A stretch of DNA of 16,932 nt, from contig WQVS01000017.1 in NCBI GenBank assembly GCA_009785705.1, positions 1-16,932 of the forward strand, written 5' to 3'. Position 1 is the stretch's first letter. The number at the start of each line of letters is the position of its first letter. Below are positions 7,564 to 15,069 of the stretch, piece by piece. The notes under the pieces are model-generated. The model saw only the letters and a list, made by a program, of their open reading frames with translations, searched no databases and was not told the origin of the DNA. A program made the translations under genes and the position numbers. This DNA is from Coriobacteriia bacterium (lineage in GTDB: Bacteria; Actinomycetota; Coriobacteriia; WRKU01; WQUG01).

Positions 7564-8569
7564 CGATATCTGTTCCTCTATTTAAGGTATAGCGCCACAC
7601 AATTGAGTCACCAGCATTTAAAGTGAAGTTTGAGGCACCTGCTCCGGGCCAGGCCCCATTAACGCTGTACATCCAGCCACTACGCGGCCCAAAGTCAAAT
7701 TCTGACAGACCGTTAATCCCAACAACATATGCCCCGCGCGCATTGACGCGTACACCTGCCGCATCCAGAGCCTGCCTAACGGTGGCTCCTTCTTGCAAGG
7801 TAACATTTCTGCGCGATAAGATTACCCCATTAGTGGCAATGCCTGTTAATGCTGCGGAATCTTGTGCATGTGCTGTCCGTGCATCAATCTCAATAGATAC
7901 TGTAATGGTTCTGGGGGCAGTGCTTTGTGTAGAGGCTCCACTATTAGAATTCTGGGAAGACTGTCCCGTATTGCTGCTGTTATTCCCTGTGTTCTGGGCG
8001 GAATTGCTGCCTGAGCTCTGCCCTTGATTGCGATTTGACCCCTGGCTGGATGCTCCGCTCGAGCCACTGCTACTGCCACTACTGCTGTTATTACTGCCAG
8101 CACCAGAGTTGCCACTGCCATTGGAACTTTGTCCCCTAGAGGCAGATTGATTCTGTGAGCCAGCGCTGGAGGAGGCAGAGGTGCCTGACCCTCCGCTGCC
8201 AGAACCACGATTAGATTCACCAGAATTGCTAGCTGTATCTTGATTGCGCGATGTAGACTGCCCCTGATAGTCAGCATCGTTTGAGTCTAGCTGTTCTTGT
8301 TCATGCTCTGCTTCAAATTCATCCGCAACTTCTTCATCCTGTTCATCACTTGCAGAAGTTGTTGGTTCTACAGATGGACGTTCATCTCTCCGAGCGATGT
8401 TTTCGGTAGTGATATCGCCAGATTCAGGACCTTCGTGCTCAGGACGATTGCAGCCAGCAAAACCCATTGCAAAAAGACTCACAAGCAGAAAGACTGCAAC
8501 GACTCTTAAAGCCAGCATTTTTGAAGTTTTCGCAAGAACAATACACAGCACATTATTGGACTGTGTCAT
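7550..8569 (-). CDS. DUF4430 lipoprotein on a Ser/Gly/Asn stalk, probable corrinoid-binding protein
   Basis: A 339-residue exported protein. A hydrophobic signal (about 18-37) ends in a lipobox-like GFAGC with Cys40 as the probable lipidation site. Then come an acidic segment (about 65-94), a low-complexity Ser/Gly/Asn/Gln stalk (about 106-219), and a C-terminal DUF4430 domain (about 221-335) with the characteristic SGWMYSVNG (297-305), a Pro-Gly-Ala-Gly-Ala loop and GDSIVWRYT (330-338). DUF4430 is the fold of the C-terminal beta domain of vitamin-B12 carriers such as transcobalamin and intrinsic factor. The start overlaps the stop of the surface-protein gene as ATGA, so translation is probably coupled; a second Met at residue 18 would give a more standard signal but has no ribosome-binding site. 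I infer a membrane-anchored receptor that delivers corrinoid to the ECF importer. Confidence 0.9.
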   Translation of the reverse strand: MTQSNNVLCIVLAKTSKMLALRVVAVFLLVSLFAMGFAGCNRPEHEGPESGDITTENIARRDERPSVEPTTSASDEQDEEVADEFEAEHEQEQLDSNDADYQGQSTSRNQDTASNSGESNRGSGSGGSGTSASSSAGSQNQSASRGQSSNGSGNSGAGSNNSSSGSSSGSSGASSQGSNRNQGQSSGSNSAQNTGNNSSNTGQSSQNSNSGASTQSTAPRTITVSIEIDARTAHAQDSAALTGIATNGVILSRRNVTLQEGATVRQALDAAGVRVNARGAYVVGINGLSEFDFGPRSGWMYSVNGAWPGAGASNFTLNAGDSIVWRYTLNRGTDIGASW

Positions 8570-11466
8570 GAAATGGCACCCTGCTTACTTTGCATGCCTT
8601 TAGCCACCGAAGCAGTTGAGCTGACCGAGCCAGACTCTTCTGTTCCCTTGTACTGCTTTGCCAATTCTTCCATCTTTGCTTTTTTGCGGTCTGATATCTT
8701 GCTTGCGATTACGGCAATAGCAATTGTTCCTGCCATAGCTGCAAGGAATATCCAGCGCATCGCATTGCTGTAATCCGCTGTTTTTGGACCAGCGCCTGCT
8801 GCCCTCGTATTTTCATCTGATGGCTTCGCTGTTTGGGTAGTAGTACTGCTGCCACCAGTGGAGCTATTCTGACCATCAGAAGAGTCGTCATCTTCGCTCG
8901 GGCTGCCCGTACCATTGTTATTGGTGTCGTTTCCGCTATTGTCATTGCCACCATTATTATTGTTGTTGTTATTGTCGCCGCCAGTGCCATCGTCACCGCC
9001 GCCGTTATTGCCGTCACCACCAGAGCCATTGCCGGCCCCTGGGCCTCCTTCTTGCGAAGAGTCAGTGGCAAGAACTGTAAAGCTGCCCTGTCCGTCCACA
9101 AAGAAGAGTCTGCCATTGCTATCTGCAGTCAGAGAATTTAGTGACTGCTGACCACCTGGGCTAAACATCACCTCGAAAGACATTGCTGCATTAGCACGCT
9201 CTGAATCTGTTACGCGAATAACATCATCGCGCAAGTCATTAAGCATCAGGTAGAGATGTGCCTCATATCCATTGACATCATTTGCAGCAAAAGTGCTTAG
9301 CAAGGGAGAAGATTGGCTAAAGCCAGGCAGCTCAATACTACGCAGATGCTCAAGTGTTGTCGCGTCAAAGACATCAACAAATCCATTTTCAAAACGTGCA
9401 CCTGAAACGGTGTAAAGGCGATTACGATACTCTACAGGAGTTGAGGTAGACATTGCACCACTAAGGCGCTCTGAAGTTACTTGCCCCAGAGTACCGTCAG
9501 CTGCAACTTCAACGCGTGCTACATAGCCATTGCGTGTTGTAGCGTAGGCAATGCCTGCACCATCAGTGCCTTCAAGATAAAGAACTGGGCTTCGTACTCC
9601 GCCAGGAAGTAGTGCTGTGTCTAGGGCGCCCGCTACACGTGTGGACTGTGTGTCACCAGTAGGATGCGAGACGAGCAGGCCATCATCGCCTGCGAAGAGG
9701 ACGAAGTCTTCAGTGATTGCTGCACCTGACCAATAAAAGCCTCTTTCAGGGGTGCCTGCAGAAGAAGAGTAAGTCCATACTTTTTGCCCTGTGTCTGCGT
9801 CAAGGCAGAAGAAGTATCCGTCGCTTTGAATGTTGAACATGTCAAAGCCTGCAGCGCCGTAGAGATAACCATCTTTATAGTTAAGCGCACCTAAAGCTTC
9901 CCATGAATCATCAAGATAGTCTTCTGATGAAATCCATGATTCTTCTAGAGTGTCTGCGTCAAAGGCCTGCACTCTACCACTATCAAGAGGAACGAAAATC
10001 TGGTCATCGCTTGCTGCAATGAGAGTCACGATTCCTGCGGGCTCTGCAAGTTGCGCTGTAGCCTGCACCTGTCCTGCAGCGTTAAATTTCTGCAAGCTGG
10101 ACTGAGCAGCAACATAAATGTAGTCGCCCAGCTTAACGGGAGATGTAACCCCACCAGGGCCAACTCGTTCTGTCCAGACTACGGTTGTTTCCTGTGAAGT
10201 AGTAGGAGTAGCAGCGTTGACTACTGCAGAATTGGAGGTATTTCCCCGGAAGGAATTCCAGTGCGCACCAGGCAGACCGGGTTCCTGTCCCTGGTTGCCC
10301 TCAACAGTTACTTTGGCAAAGGGGCGCGTTATGTCGTTAATGTCACTTGAGGTAATGCGTGCAGCACTTAAAAGGTAAGTGCCTGGCTCAGTCAGAGTAA
10401 TCTCTGCAAGGCCTTCTTCATCAGTGAAGATGTCACTGGCGGTAGTCGCACCCAATCTTGAATCGCTTACGGGGTCTATGAGAATCTCTGCATCTGCAAT
10501 GCCTGTTGTAGGAGGAACTCCCAAGTCGTCCAAATCAAAAAAGTCAAGACCTAAGAGCTGCAACTCAAAGCTTTCCCCTGCATCAATGTTGAAAGCATCC
10601 TCATCAAAGAAGGTCACCCATGGAGACACAAGACCCCATTGACCTGCCCAGCTTCCGAGGAATTCAATGACATCCCCGTCCTGGACTTCATATTCGCCTG
10701 CGCCATATCCCCAGCCTGTTGTCGCGTTAAGGGGCATGGCCTGATTTGCTGTCCAAGCCCAGAAACTATTTTCAGCTCCTGCATTTGAACCTGACGAATC
10801 GCCAAGAGCAGAGAGGAATCCTCCCAGTGCCCCAGAGGCTACGATTAGGTCTTCGGCAGATCCTTCGCCATACTTATAGTCAAGACCTTCTGCAAGCACA
10901 TGTAGTGGAGTAATGTAGCCAGGGTCATCTGCATCGACTATGCCGAATTCGCTCCAGTCCCTATGTGCAAAGGTGATTTCTGTTGGGGGAAGTTTAGTGT
11001 CCTCACGATACTCAATGCGCAAAGTCACCGTAACAGTAGCATTGCTGGGAACTGGATTGATTAGTACCAGAGGCCCCAGGTCCGCCTGTTCAAGTTCTGG
11101 CGCTGCGCCAGATTCTGATTCGGATCCCTGTGGTTCAACTCCGTCGAGTTCAGGCTGCAAAGCAGGAGTATCTGTGGCTTCTGGTAAGTTTAAGTGATTT
11201 GGCGTAGGTGATTCTGTGGCTGCCAACCTGACTTCTGCACGAGACTCAGTACGCACAGTCGAAGTGTCTGCAACGTCCACTGAACCTAGTCCACCCATCA
11301 CAGCAGCCGTAGCAATAGCTCCCACTGAAAGGGCAAAAACTACAGCAAGTGTAGTTGTTATCGCAGCTAAGCGAAAGCCCATAAGTCTGCGAATGGCAAG
11401 AAGGTCTCTTAGACTCTCTGATGCCCATGTTTTCATTCTTGCTCCATCTTTCTTGTAGCAATGCAT
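8566..11466 (-). CDS. Surface protein: DUF4430-like region plus PQQ-like beta-propeller, membrane-anchored
   Basis: A 966-residue surface protein and first gene of the riboswitch operon. The regions in order are: a hydrophobic signal/anchor (about 31-60); an acidic linker; a DUF4430-like region (about 130-290, with SFWAWTANQ and VQDGDVIEFLGSW); an Ig/carboxypeptidase-regulatory-like segment (about 296-390); a PQQ/WD-type beta-propeller (about 400-801) with recurring blade motifs such as GDYIYVAAQ, DGYLYGAAG, FFCLDADTGQKVW and NRLYTVSGA; an Asn/Gly/Asp/Ser stalk (803-890); GPKTAD (893-898); a membrane helix (about 903-921); and a Lys-rich tail. The frame extends to 11646, but the upstream part is riboswitch RNA. 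The ATG at 11466 has AAGGAGG 7 nt upstream. I infer that it captures corrinoid at the cell surface. Confidence 0.9.
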   Translation of the reverse strand: MHCYKKDGARMKTWASESLRDLLAIRRLMGFRLAAITTTLAVVFALSVGAIATAAVMGGLGSVDVADTSTVRTESRAEVRLAATESPTPNHLNLPEATDTPALQPELDGVEPQGSESESGAAPELEQADLGPLVLINPVPSNATVTVTLRIEYREDTKLPPTEITFAHRDWSEFGIVDADDPGYITPLHVLAEGLDYKYGEGSAEDLIVASGALGGFLSALGDSSGSNAGAENSFWAWTANQAMPLNATTGWGYGAGEYEVQDGDVIEFLGSWAGQWGLVSPWVTFFDEDAFNIDAGESFELQLLGLDFFDLDDLGVPPTTGIADAEILIDPVSDSRLGATTASDIFTDEEGLAEITLTEPGTYLLSAARITSSDINDITRPFAKVTVEGNQGQEPGLPGAHWNSFRGNTSNSAVVNAATPTTSQETTVVWTERVGPGGVTSPVKLGDYIYVAAQSSLQKFNAAGQVQATAQLAEPAGIVTLIAASDDQIFVPLDSGRVQAFDADTLEESWISSEDYLDDSWEALGALNYKDGYLYGAAGFDMFNIQSDGYFFCLDADTGQKVWTYSSSAGTPERGFYWSGAAITEDFVLFAGDDGLLVSHPTGDTQSTRVAGALDTALLPGGVRSPVLYLEGTDGAGIAYATTRNGYVARVEVAADGTLGQVTSERLSGAMSTSTPVEYRNRLYTVSGARFENGFVDVFDATTLEHLRSIELPGFSQSSPLLSTFAANDVNGYEAHLYLMLNDLRDDVIRVTDSERANAAMSFEVMFSPGGQQSLNSLTADSNGRLFFVDGQGSFTVLATDSSQEGGPGAGNGSGGDGNNGGGDDGTGGDNNNNNNNGGNDNSGNDTNNNGTGSPSEDDDSSDGQNSSTGGSSTTTQTAKPSDENTRAAGAGPKTADYSNAMRWIFLAAMAGTIAIAVIASKISDRKKAKMEELAKQYKGTEESGSVSSTASVAKGMQSKQGAIS

Positions 11467-11474
11467 CTGTTTTC

Positions 11475-11497
11475 CTCCTTCGCTCTTTGCGACGGAG
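11475..11497 (-). promoter_or_regulatory. Hairpin that sequesters the Shine-Dalgarno of the surface-protein gene
   Basis: On the minus-strand transcript, CTCC and TCGC pair with GCGA and GGAG around a five-base AAAGA loop, each helix four pairs long with a single opposed base between them. The 3' strand of this hairpin is most of the AAGGAGG ribosome-binding site of the ATG at 11466. It is a plausible expression platform: when formed it would block ribosome entry. It sits about 80 nt downstream of the B12 box. Confidence 0.6.
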
Positions 11498-11539
11498 ATT
11501 GTGTCCCGGATTGTCTGCTGGAATCTAGACAGACCCGAC

Positions 11540-11554
11540 CTTTCCCGCCGAAAG
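11540..11554 (-). promoter_or_regulatory. Candidate riboswitch L13 kissing hairpin
   Basis: The transcript forms a CTTTC / GAAAG stem with the five-base loop GGCGG, 22 nt downstream of the riboswitch core. In cobalamin riboswitches a downstream loop (L13) kisses a C-rich loop (L5) of the ligand-bound core. Here the L5 region carries CCCCCGT, which could pair with GCGGG from this loop and the first stem base. The pairing is inferred from complementarity only. Confidence 0.4.
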
Positions 11555-11576
11555 ACAGATACCTTAATTTGACTCT

Positions 11577-11798
11577 TTGGTAGGTCTTCCGACTTAAGGG
11601 TCAAATGAGAGCAAGCGCCTTCCCAGCGCTTTCGCGCCAGTGGCATCGAGTTTTGCAGAAACTGGCAGAGTTAAGTACCAATCACGACAGAACTCAGTGT
11701 GTTTGCGTCTCGTTCCCTATCACGGCAACGGGGGTTGCGCTGGATTCACACCAGCTTCCCTCTTCGTCCCTGTGCAAATCCGTTGCACAAAGAACCAA
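11577..11798 (-). ncRNA. Cobalamin riboswitch
   Basis: The transcript contains the conserved pieces of the adenosylcobalamin-type aptamer in order: the P1 5' strand TTGGT, GAGGGAAGCTGGTGTGAATC (matching the GGGAA..GGTG.GAATCC core), CAACCCCCGTTGCCGTGA (the L5 region), GCCACTGGCGCG, CGCTGGGAAGGCG, and the B12 box AGTCGGAAGACCTACC, closed by ACCAA pairing with the opening TTGGT. Its length of about 222 nt is normal. It lies directly upstream of the DUF4430 surface-protein/ECF operon, which it should repress when cobalamin is abundant. The SD-sequestering hairpin downstream suggests control of translation. No obvious intrinsic terminator with a U-run is seen before the start codon. Confidence 0.93.
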
Positions 11799-11967
11799 TA
11801 GAGCAGCTAATAGTTTAACAGAAATCAGCTAAGAATTTGAGGTCGTTACCAGACTAATACTGAGCAATTAGCACCACTCCGCCTGAATGCTCTTTTCATC
11901 GTCTCTTCCATCTAGTCCAAAGTTACATAAGTAGCATCACGTTGTAATATTTATGTGCGTCTATAAA

Positions 11968-12057
11968 ATTCCAAATTAGAGTAATAGAAAGTATTAAAAT
12001 TGGGTATTATATAATATGAAATTCGGATATTATAAAGTATGAAAATTAGGCATTAGA
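11968..12057 (+). repeat. Tandem 23-bp-period AT-rich repeats upstream of the second DUF4143 ATPase
   Basis: Three units of 21 bp start at 11991, 12014 and 12037, exactly 23 bp apart, with the shared pattern GTATKAAAATT-RGG-YATTAKA. Units 1 and 3 agree at 17 of 21 positions and units 1 and 2 at 16 of 21. A degenerate fourth copy may start at 11968 (13 of 21 against unit 2). TATAAT-like hexamers occur at the unit junctions. The array ends about 25 bp before the GTG start. It resembles an iteron or multi-site operator more than a CRISPR, since the gaps are only 2 bp. Confidence 0.65.
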
Positions 12058-12082
12058 TCATATCCTAGGAAAGGTTACTGCT

Positions 12083-13372
12083 GTGACTGCATACAAGGAA
12101 CGACTACTCGACCCAGTCATTAAGACTCACTTTGCTCAATTGCCTGCACTCTCAATAGATGGCGCAAAGGCTGTTGGTAAAACGGCAACAGCGAGTCGCT
12201 ACGCAAATCATATTCTGCACATTGATCGCGATGATGGAGAAGACATCATCCAGGGAGGTTTTGAAGTTCTCAAAGCGCAGCAAAGACCTTTATTGATTGA
12301 TGAGTGGCAGCGCTATCCACGCAGTTGGGATTATGTGCGTCGACTAGTTGATGAAGATTATAGCCCAGGACAATTTCTGTTAACAGGGAGTGCAATACCA
12401 AGAGGCGCGCAGACGCATAGTGGTGCTGGAAGAATCGTTCGATTTCGCATGAGGCCAATGTCGCTTCAAGAGAGAGGTCTTCAAGATCCTACAGTTAGCC
12501 TAAAGGATCTGCTCAATAATTCTATTGATAGAGTGAGCGGCTCCACCAGCATTAATCTAACTGATTACATAGAAGAAATTATTTCGTCAGGCTTTCCAGG
12601 AATCCGCGAACTACCTGGTCCGTCAAGAGAGCTCGCACTTGATAGCTACATTAGGAATTTAACCGAACGCGAATTCCAAGAAGCTGGCACTTTTGTGCGA
12701 AAGCCAACCATTCTAAATAACTGGCTAAAAGCTTACGGGGCAGCCACCAGTAGTACTGCAAGCTACGAAACTATACTCGCAGCCTCCACCCCTGGAGAGG
12801 CAAATAAGCCTTCCAGCAAAACAACACTATCTTATCGAGACACTCTAGATTCTCTATGGATGACAGACCGTGTACCTGCATGGGCGCCATCAGGAAATCA
12901 CTTGACTGCACTTAGCAAGAGTCCAAAGCATTTTCTTGCTGATCCTGCTCTATCTGCAAGGCTTTTACGCATAGATGCACAACAACTAATTAGAGGAACT
13001 AGACATCCCCTAATAAAGGCCGTGCCTGATAAGAGGGTTAGAAAGGAAGGAGCAATTGGTCGATTTTTCGAAGCTTTAGTTGCGCTTAGCCTACAAACCT
13101 ATGCAATGGTTAATAATGCAGAGTTATCTCACTTTAGAACAGTTAATGGAAATCGTGAAATTGACTTCATTATCGAGGGTGACAATGCAATAGTGGCAGC
13201 TGAAGTTAAATCATCAGCCTCTGCAGACAGCGATGATGTAAAGCATCTGAACTGGCTTGCAGAAAAGTATTCCGACTACAACATCGTACGCATTATTATC
13301 ACCACGGGGCAAAATGCCTATACTCGTCCAGATGGTGTTCATGTGATTCCTGCTGCCTTATTAGGGGCATAA
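12083..13372 (+). CDS. AAA-family ATPase with C-terminal DUF4143 (nuclease-like) domain, second paralogue
   Basis: A 429-residue ATPase of the same family as the one at 2497-3759 but clearly divergent. The P-loop GAKAVGKT is at 27-34 (atypical Ala-Lys-Ala in place of Pro-Arg-Gln), Walker B is LLIDEWQRYP (70-79), and a sensor-like LLTGSA is near 99-104. The C-terminal DUF4143 part has GRFFEALVALSL (326-337) and the PD-(D/E)XK-like core Glu359, Asp361 (in NREIDFII) and Glu374-x-Lys376 (in AAEVKSS). The GTG start is supported by AGGAAAGG 8 nt upstream. It is transcribed divergently from the corrinoid operon and convergently to the M48 protease gene. Function is unknown; it may be regulated through the 23-bp repeats just upstream. 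Confidence 0.9.
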   Translation: MTAYKERLLDPVIKTHFAQLPALSIDGAKAVGKTATASRYANHILHIDRDDGEDIIQGGFEVLKAQQRPLLIDEWQRYPRSWDYVRRLVDEDYSPGQFLLTGSAIPRGAQTHSGAGRIVRFRMRPMSLQERGLQDPTVSLKDLLNNSIDRVSGSTSINLTDYIEEIISSGFPGIRELPGPSRELALDSYIRNLTEREFQEAGTFVRKPTILNNWLKAYGAATSSTASYETILAASTPGEANKPSSKTTLSYRDTLDSLWMTDRVPAWAPSGNHLTALSKSPKHFLADPALSARLLRIDAQQLIRGTRHPLIKAVPDKRVRKEGAIGRFFEALVALSLQTYAMVNNAELSHFRTVNGNREIDFIIEGDNAIVAAEVKSSASADSDDVKHLNWLAEKYSDYNIVRIIITTGQNAYTRPDGVHVIPAALLGA

Positions 13373-13435
13373 TCAACCGGATATTAGCATATTCTAAGCG
13401 GCCATCCTCTACGAACAGTTAGATAGTTACTCAGT

Positions 13436-14779
13436 CTAAGAAATATCGCTCTCTGTTTCTGCGTCAGAGTCTGTGTTAGGACCTGTGTCTCCTGTATCGT
13501 TTTCTGTGTCGCTTTCTGGCTCTGGCTTTTCAGTAAAGCTGCTAATTCCTAGTGCCTGCATGCGCTGCAACAAAGGCGGATGAGAGTAGGTCCAAAAGAC
13601 TACGACAGGATGTGGGGTCATGTTTGACAGTGCTTTTGCAGATATAGTCTTGAGTCCGTCGACTAGTGCCTGTCCGTAACCATAACTGGCAGCAAAAGCA
13701 TCAGCCTGATATTCGAAGCGACGTGATAGGACACCACTTCCTACAGAAAGCAGTTCTGAAATTGGTCCAAAGAGAAGGCTGAACGCGATGAGGCCCAGGA
13801 TGAAAGATGGTGTTTCGGCAGTCGAGCCCATCGCAGCCGTCAAAGCAACACTGCCTAAAAATAGGGACATCAGCCAAAGCTGAAAACCTTGCTGCATCGT
13901 AGCAAGTGCCATATTAATAGGAATGTGGCGTTTTTTGTAATGGCCAATCTCATGCGCAAGAACTGCTGCAATTTCTTCTATGTCAAGGTCATCGATTAGC
14001 GTATCGTATAGGCAGATACGCTTACGTTTGCCAAAGCCAGCGAAGTAAGCATTTGCCTTAGTGCTGCGCTTTGACCCATCAATTACGTAGACATCTGAAA
14101 TAGGGAATTCTGTTTTCTCTGCCAAATCCATCAGAGCATCGCGCAGTTCGCCCTCTTCTAGAGGAGTCTGCTTGTTAAATAGGGGTGCTATAAGTTGCGA
14201 ATAAAAATAGGCGATGCCAACGCTGAAAAAGGTCAGCGCAATCCATGCCCACACCCAAAACCACTGAGGAGAAAGATGATAGAGAAAGGACACAATGCCT
14301 ATGACGACGCCCGCAATCACAGACATAAGTAGCAGATTTTTCAGAGCATCAAGAAAGAAGGTGGCCTTAGTTGACTTGTTAAAACCGAAACGTTCCTCAA
14401 TAACAAAGGTGCTGTAGTAGTCAAAGGGCATGCTAAATAGAGAAGCAAAAACAACAATGACTAAGACGAACAGTAAAGGCAGTAAAACATAGTGCGTGGT
14501 AACTTGCTGCAAGAGACCTTCAAGGCTGCCCAGCACACCAAAAAAGAGCACCAGTAGGAACATTAATGTCGAGGCGCTACCGCTAATCAGAGAGAACTTT
14601 CCGGAAACGCGCTGGTACTGCTGCTGCCGCGCATAATCATCTGCATCATAAATGCCGATGAGTTCCTTTGGCAGGGTATCGCTCATGCGCGAGCGATTAA
14701 GCGCCGCACGAACCTGCCCCCAAACAAAGCTCAGGGCAATAATGGCAACAATAGCCCAAAACACTGCATTATATTCCAC
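13436..14779 (-). CDS. M48 (Ste24/CAAX prenyl protease 1-like) membrane zinc metalloprotease
   Basis: A 447-residue integral membrane protease. The Ste24-type N-terminal region has several helices (about 5-22, 65-90, 97-116, 147-167, 172-195). The active site is AHEIGH (275-280) on a cytoplasm-facing segment, with the third zinc ligand Glu356 in RRFEYQADAFA. Two further helices lie near 297-317 and 326-342, and the conserved YSHPPLLQR is near 398-406. Length matches the CAAX_protease_1 family. In bacteria these enzymes process or clear membrane proteins; prenylated substrates are not expected. The last 30 residues form an acidic Asp/Glu/Ser/Thr tail that is not part of the family core. Translation starts at GTG (14779), preceded by AGAGGA with 7-8-nt spacing. 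Confidence 0.93.
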   Translation of the reverse strand: MEYNAVFWAIVAIIALSFVWGQVRAALNRSRMSDTLPKELIGIYDADDYARQQQYQRVSGKFSLISGSASTLMFLLVLFFGVLGSLEGLLQQVTTHYVLLPLLFVLVIVVFASLFSMPFDYYSTFVIEERFGFNKSTKATFFLDALKNLLLMSVIAGVVIGIVSFLYHLSPQWFWVWAWIALTFFSVGIAYFYSQLIAPLFNKQTPLEEGELRDALMDLAEKTEFPISDVYVIDGSKRSTKANAYFAGFGKRKRICLYDTLIDDLDIEEIAAVLAHEIGHYKKRHIPINMALATMQQGFQLWLMSLFLGSVALTAAMGSTAETPSFILGLIAFSLLFGPISELLSVGSGVLSRRFEYQADAFAASYGYGQALVDGLKTISAKALSNMTPHPVVVFWTYSHPPLLQRMQALGISSFTEKPEPESDTENDTGDTGPNTDSDAETESDIS

Positions 14780-14917
14780 AGGCGCATCCTCTCAATTTTT
14801 AGTGCACAAAGCACAACCACAGCTTCTTATACTATCGCATCGGTAAACAAAGAAACCTGTGTAATTGCTAAGACATGAAATATTCCCTATAGGTACTATT
14901 TTTACAGGGATATGATA

Positions 14918-14939
14918 AATCTTACATATATGTAAGATT
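14918..14939. promoter_or_regulatory. Perfect 22-bp palindrome
   Basis: AATCTTACATA followed immediately by its exact reverse complement. A perfect AT-rich palindrome with no spacer is typical of a dimeric regulator's binding site or of a recombination/resolution site. It lies in the junction between the protease gene and the phage genes; no partner protein is encoded nearby in the window. Confidence 0.45.
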
Positions 14940-15039
14940 GTATGAAGCTGAGGAAGAGCTTGTCAGCCGGGGCTTCGTACAAGTGTCAGAAATCGCACGG
15001 TTTGTCACAGAGAACCTAAGTAGCAAAATTACATAAAGG

Positions 15040-15069
15040 CCCGCATGACCCTGGATTGAGTCATGCGGG
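15040..15069 (-). terminator. Terminator-like hairpin after the phage gene cluster
   Basis: A perfect 10-bp GC-rich stem (CCCGCATGAC / GTCATGCGGG) with a 10-base loop begins 28 nt after the stop codon of the last phage gene. On the minus strand it is followed by CCTTTATGTAATTTTGC, a broken U-rich tract, so termination is plausible but not textbook. Confidence 0.5.

Noticed and set aside
7623..8277. Frames overlapping the lipoprotein gene on both strands
   Set aside because: Shadows of the Ser/Gly/Asn stalk and DUF4430 coding sequence, with no start signals or recognisable domains.
8709..9151. Several open frames on both strands opposite the stalk of the surface protein
   Set aside because: They are shadows of a low-complexity Asn/Gly/Asp/Ser coding stretch and show repetitive composition only.
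8566..11466. Quinoprotein (PQQ) dehydrogenase as the identity of the large protein
   Set aside because: The blades are PQQ-like, but the DUF4430-like region, surface stalk and B12 riboswitch context argue for a binding protein; no dehydrogenase active-site residues were recognised.
11467..11646. N-terminal extension of the surface-protein frame up to 11646
   Set aside because: It overlaps the cobalamin riboswitch aptamer and expression platform; the ATG at 11466 has an excellent ribosome-binding site.
11605..11832. Plus-strand frame over the riboswitch
   Set aside because: It lies antisense to the conserved riboswitch RNA and has no ribosome-binding site.
11968..12057. CRISPR array
   Set aside because: The 21-bp units are separated by only 2 bp, so there is no room for spacers, and no cas genes are present.
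14938..15036. 32-residue plus-strand peptide starting at TTG
   Set aside because: Coding-like composition but no ribosome-binding site and no family match; kept only as a possible gene remnant in the junction entry.
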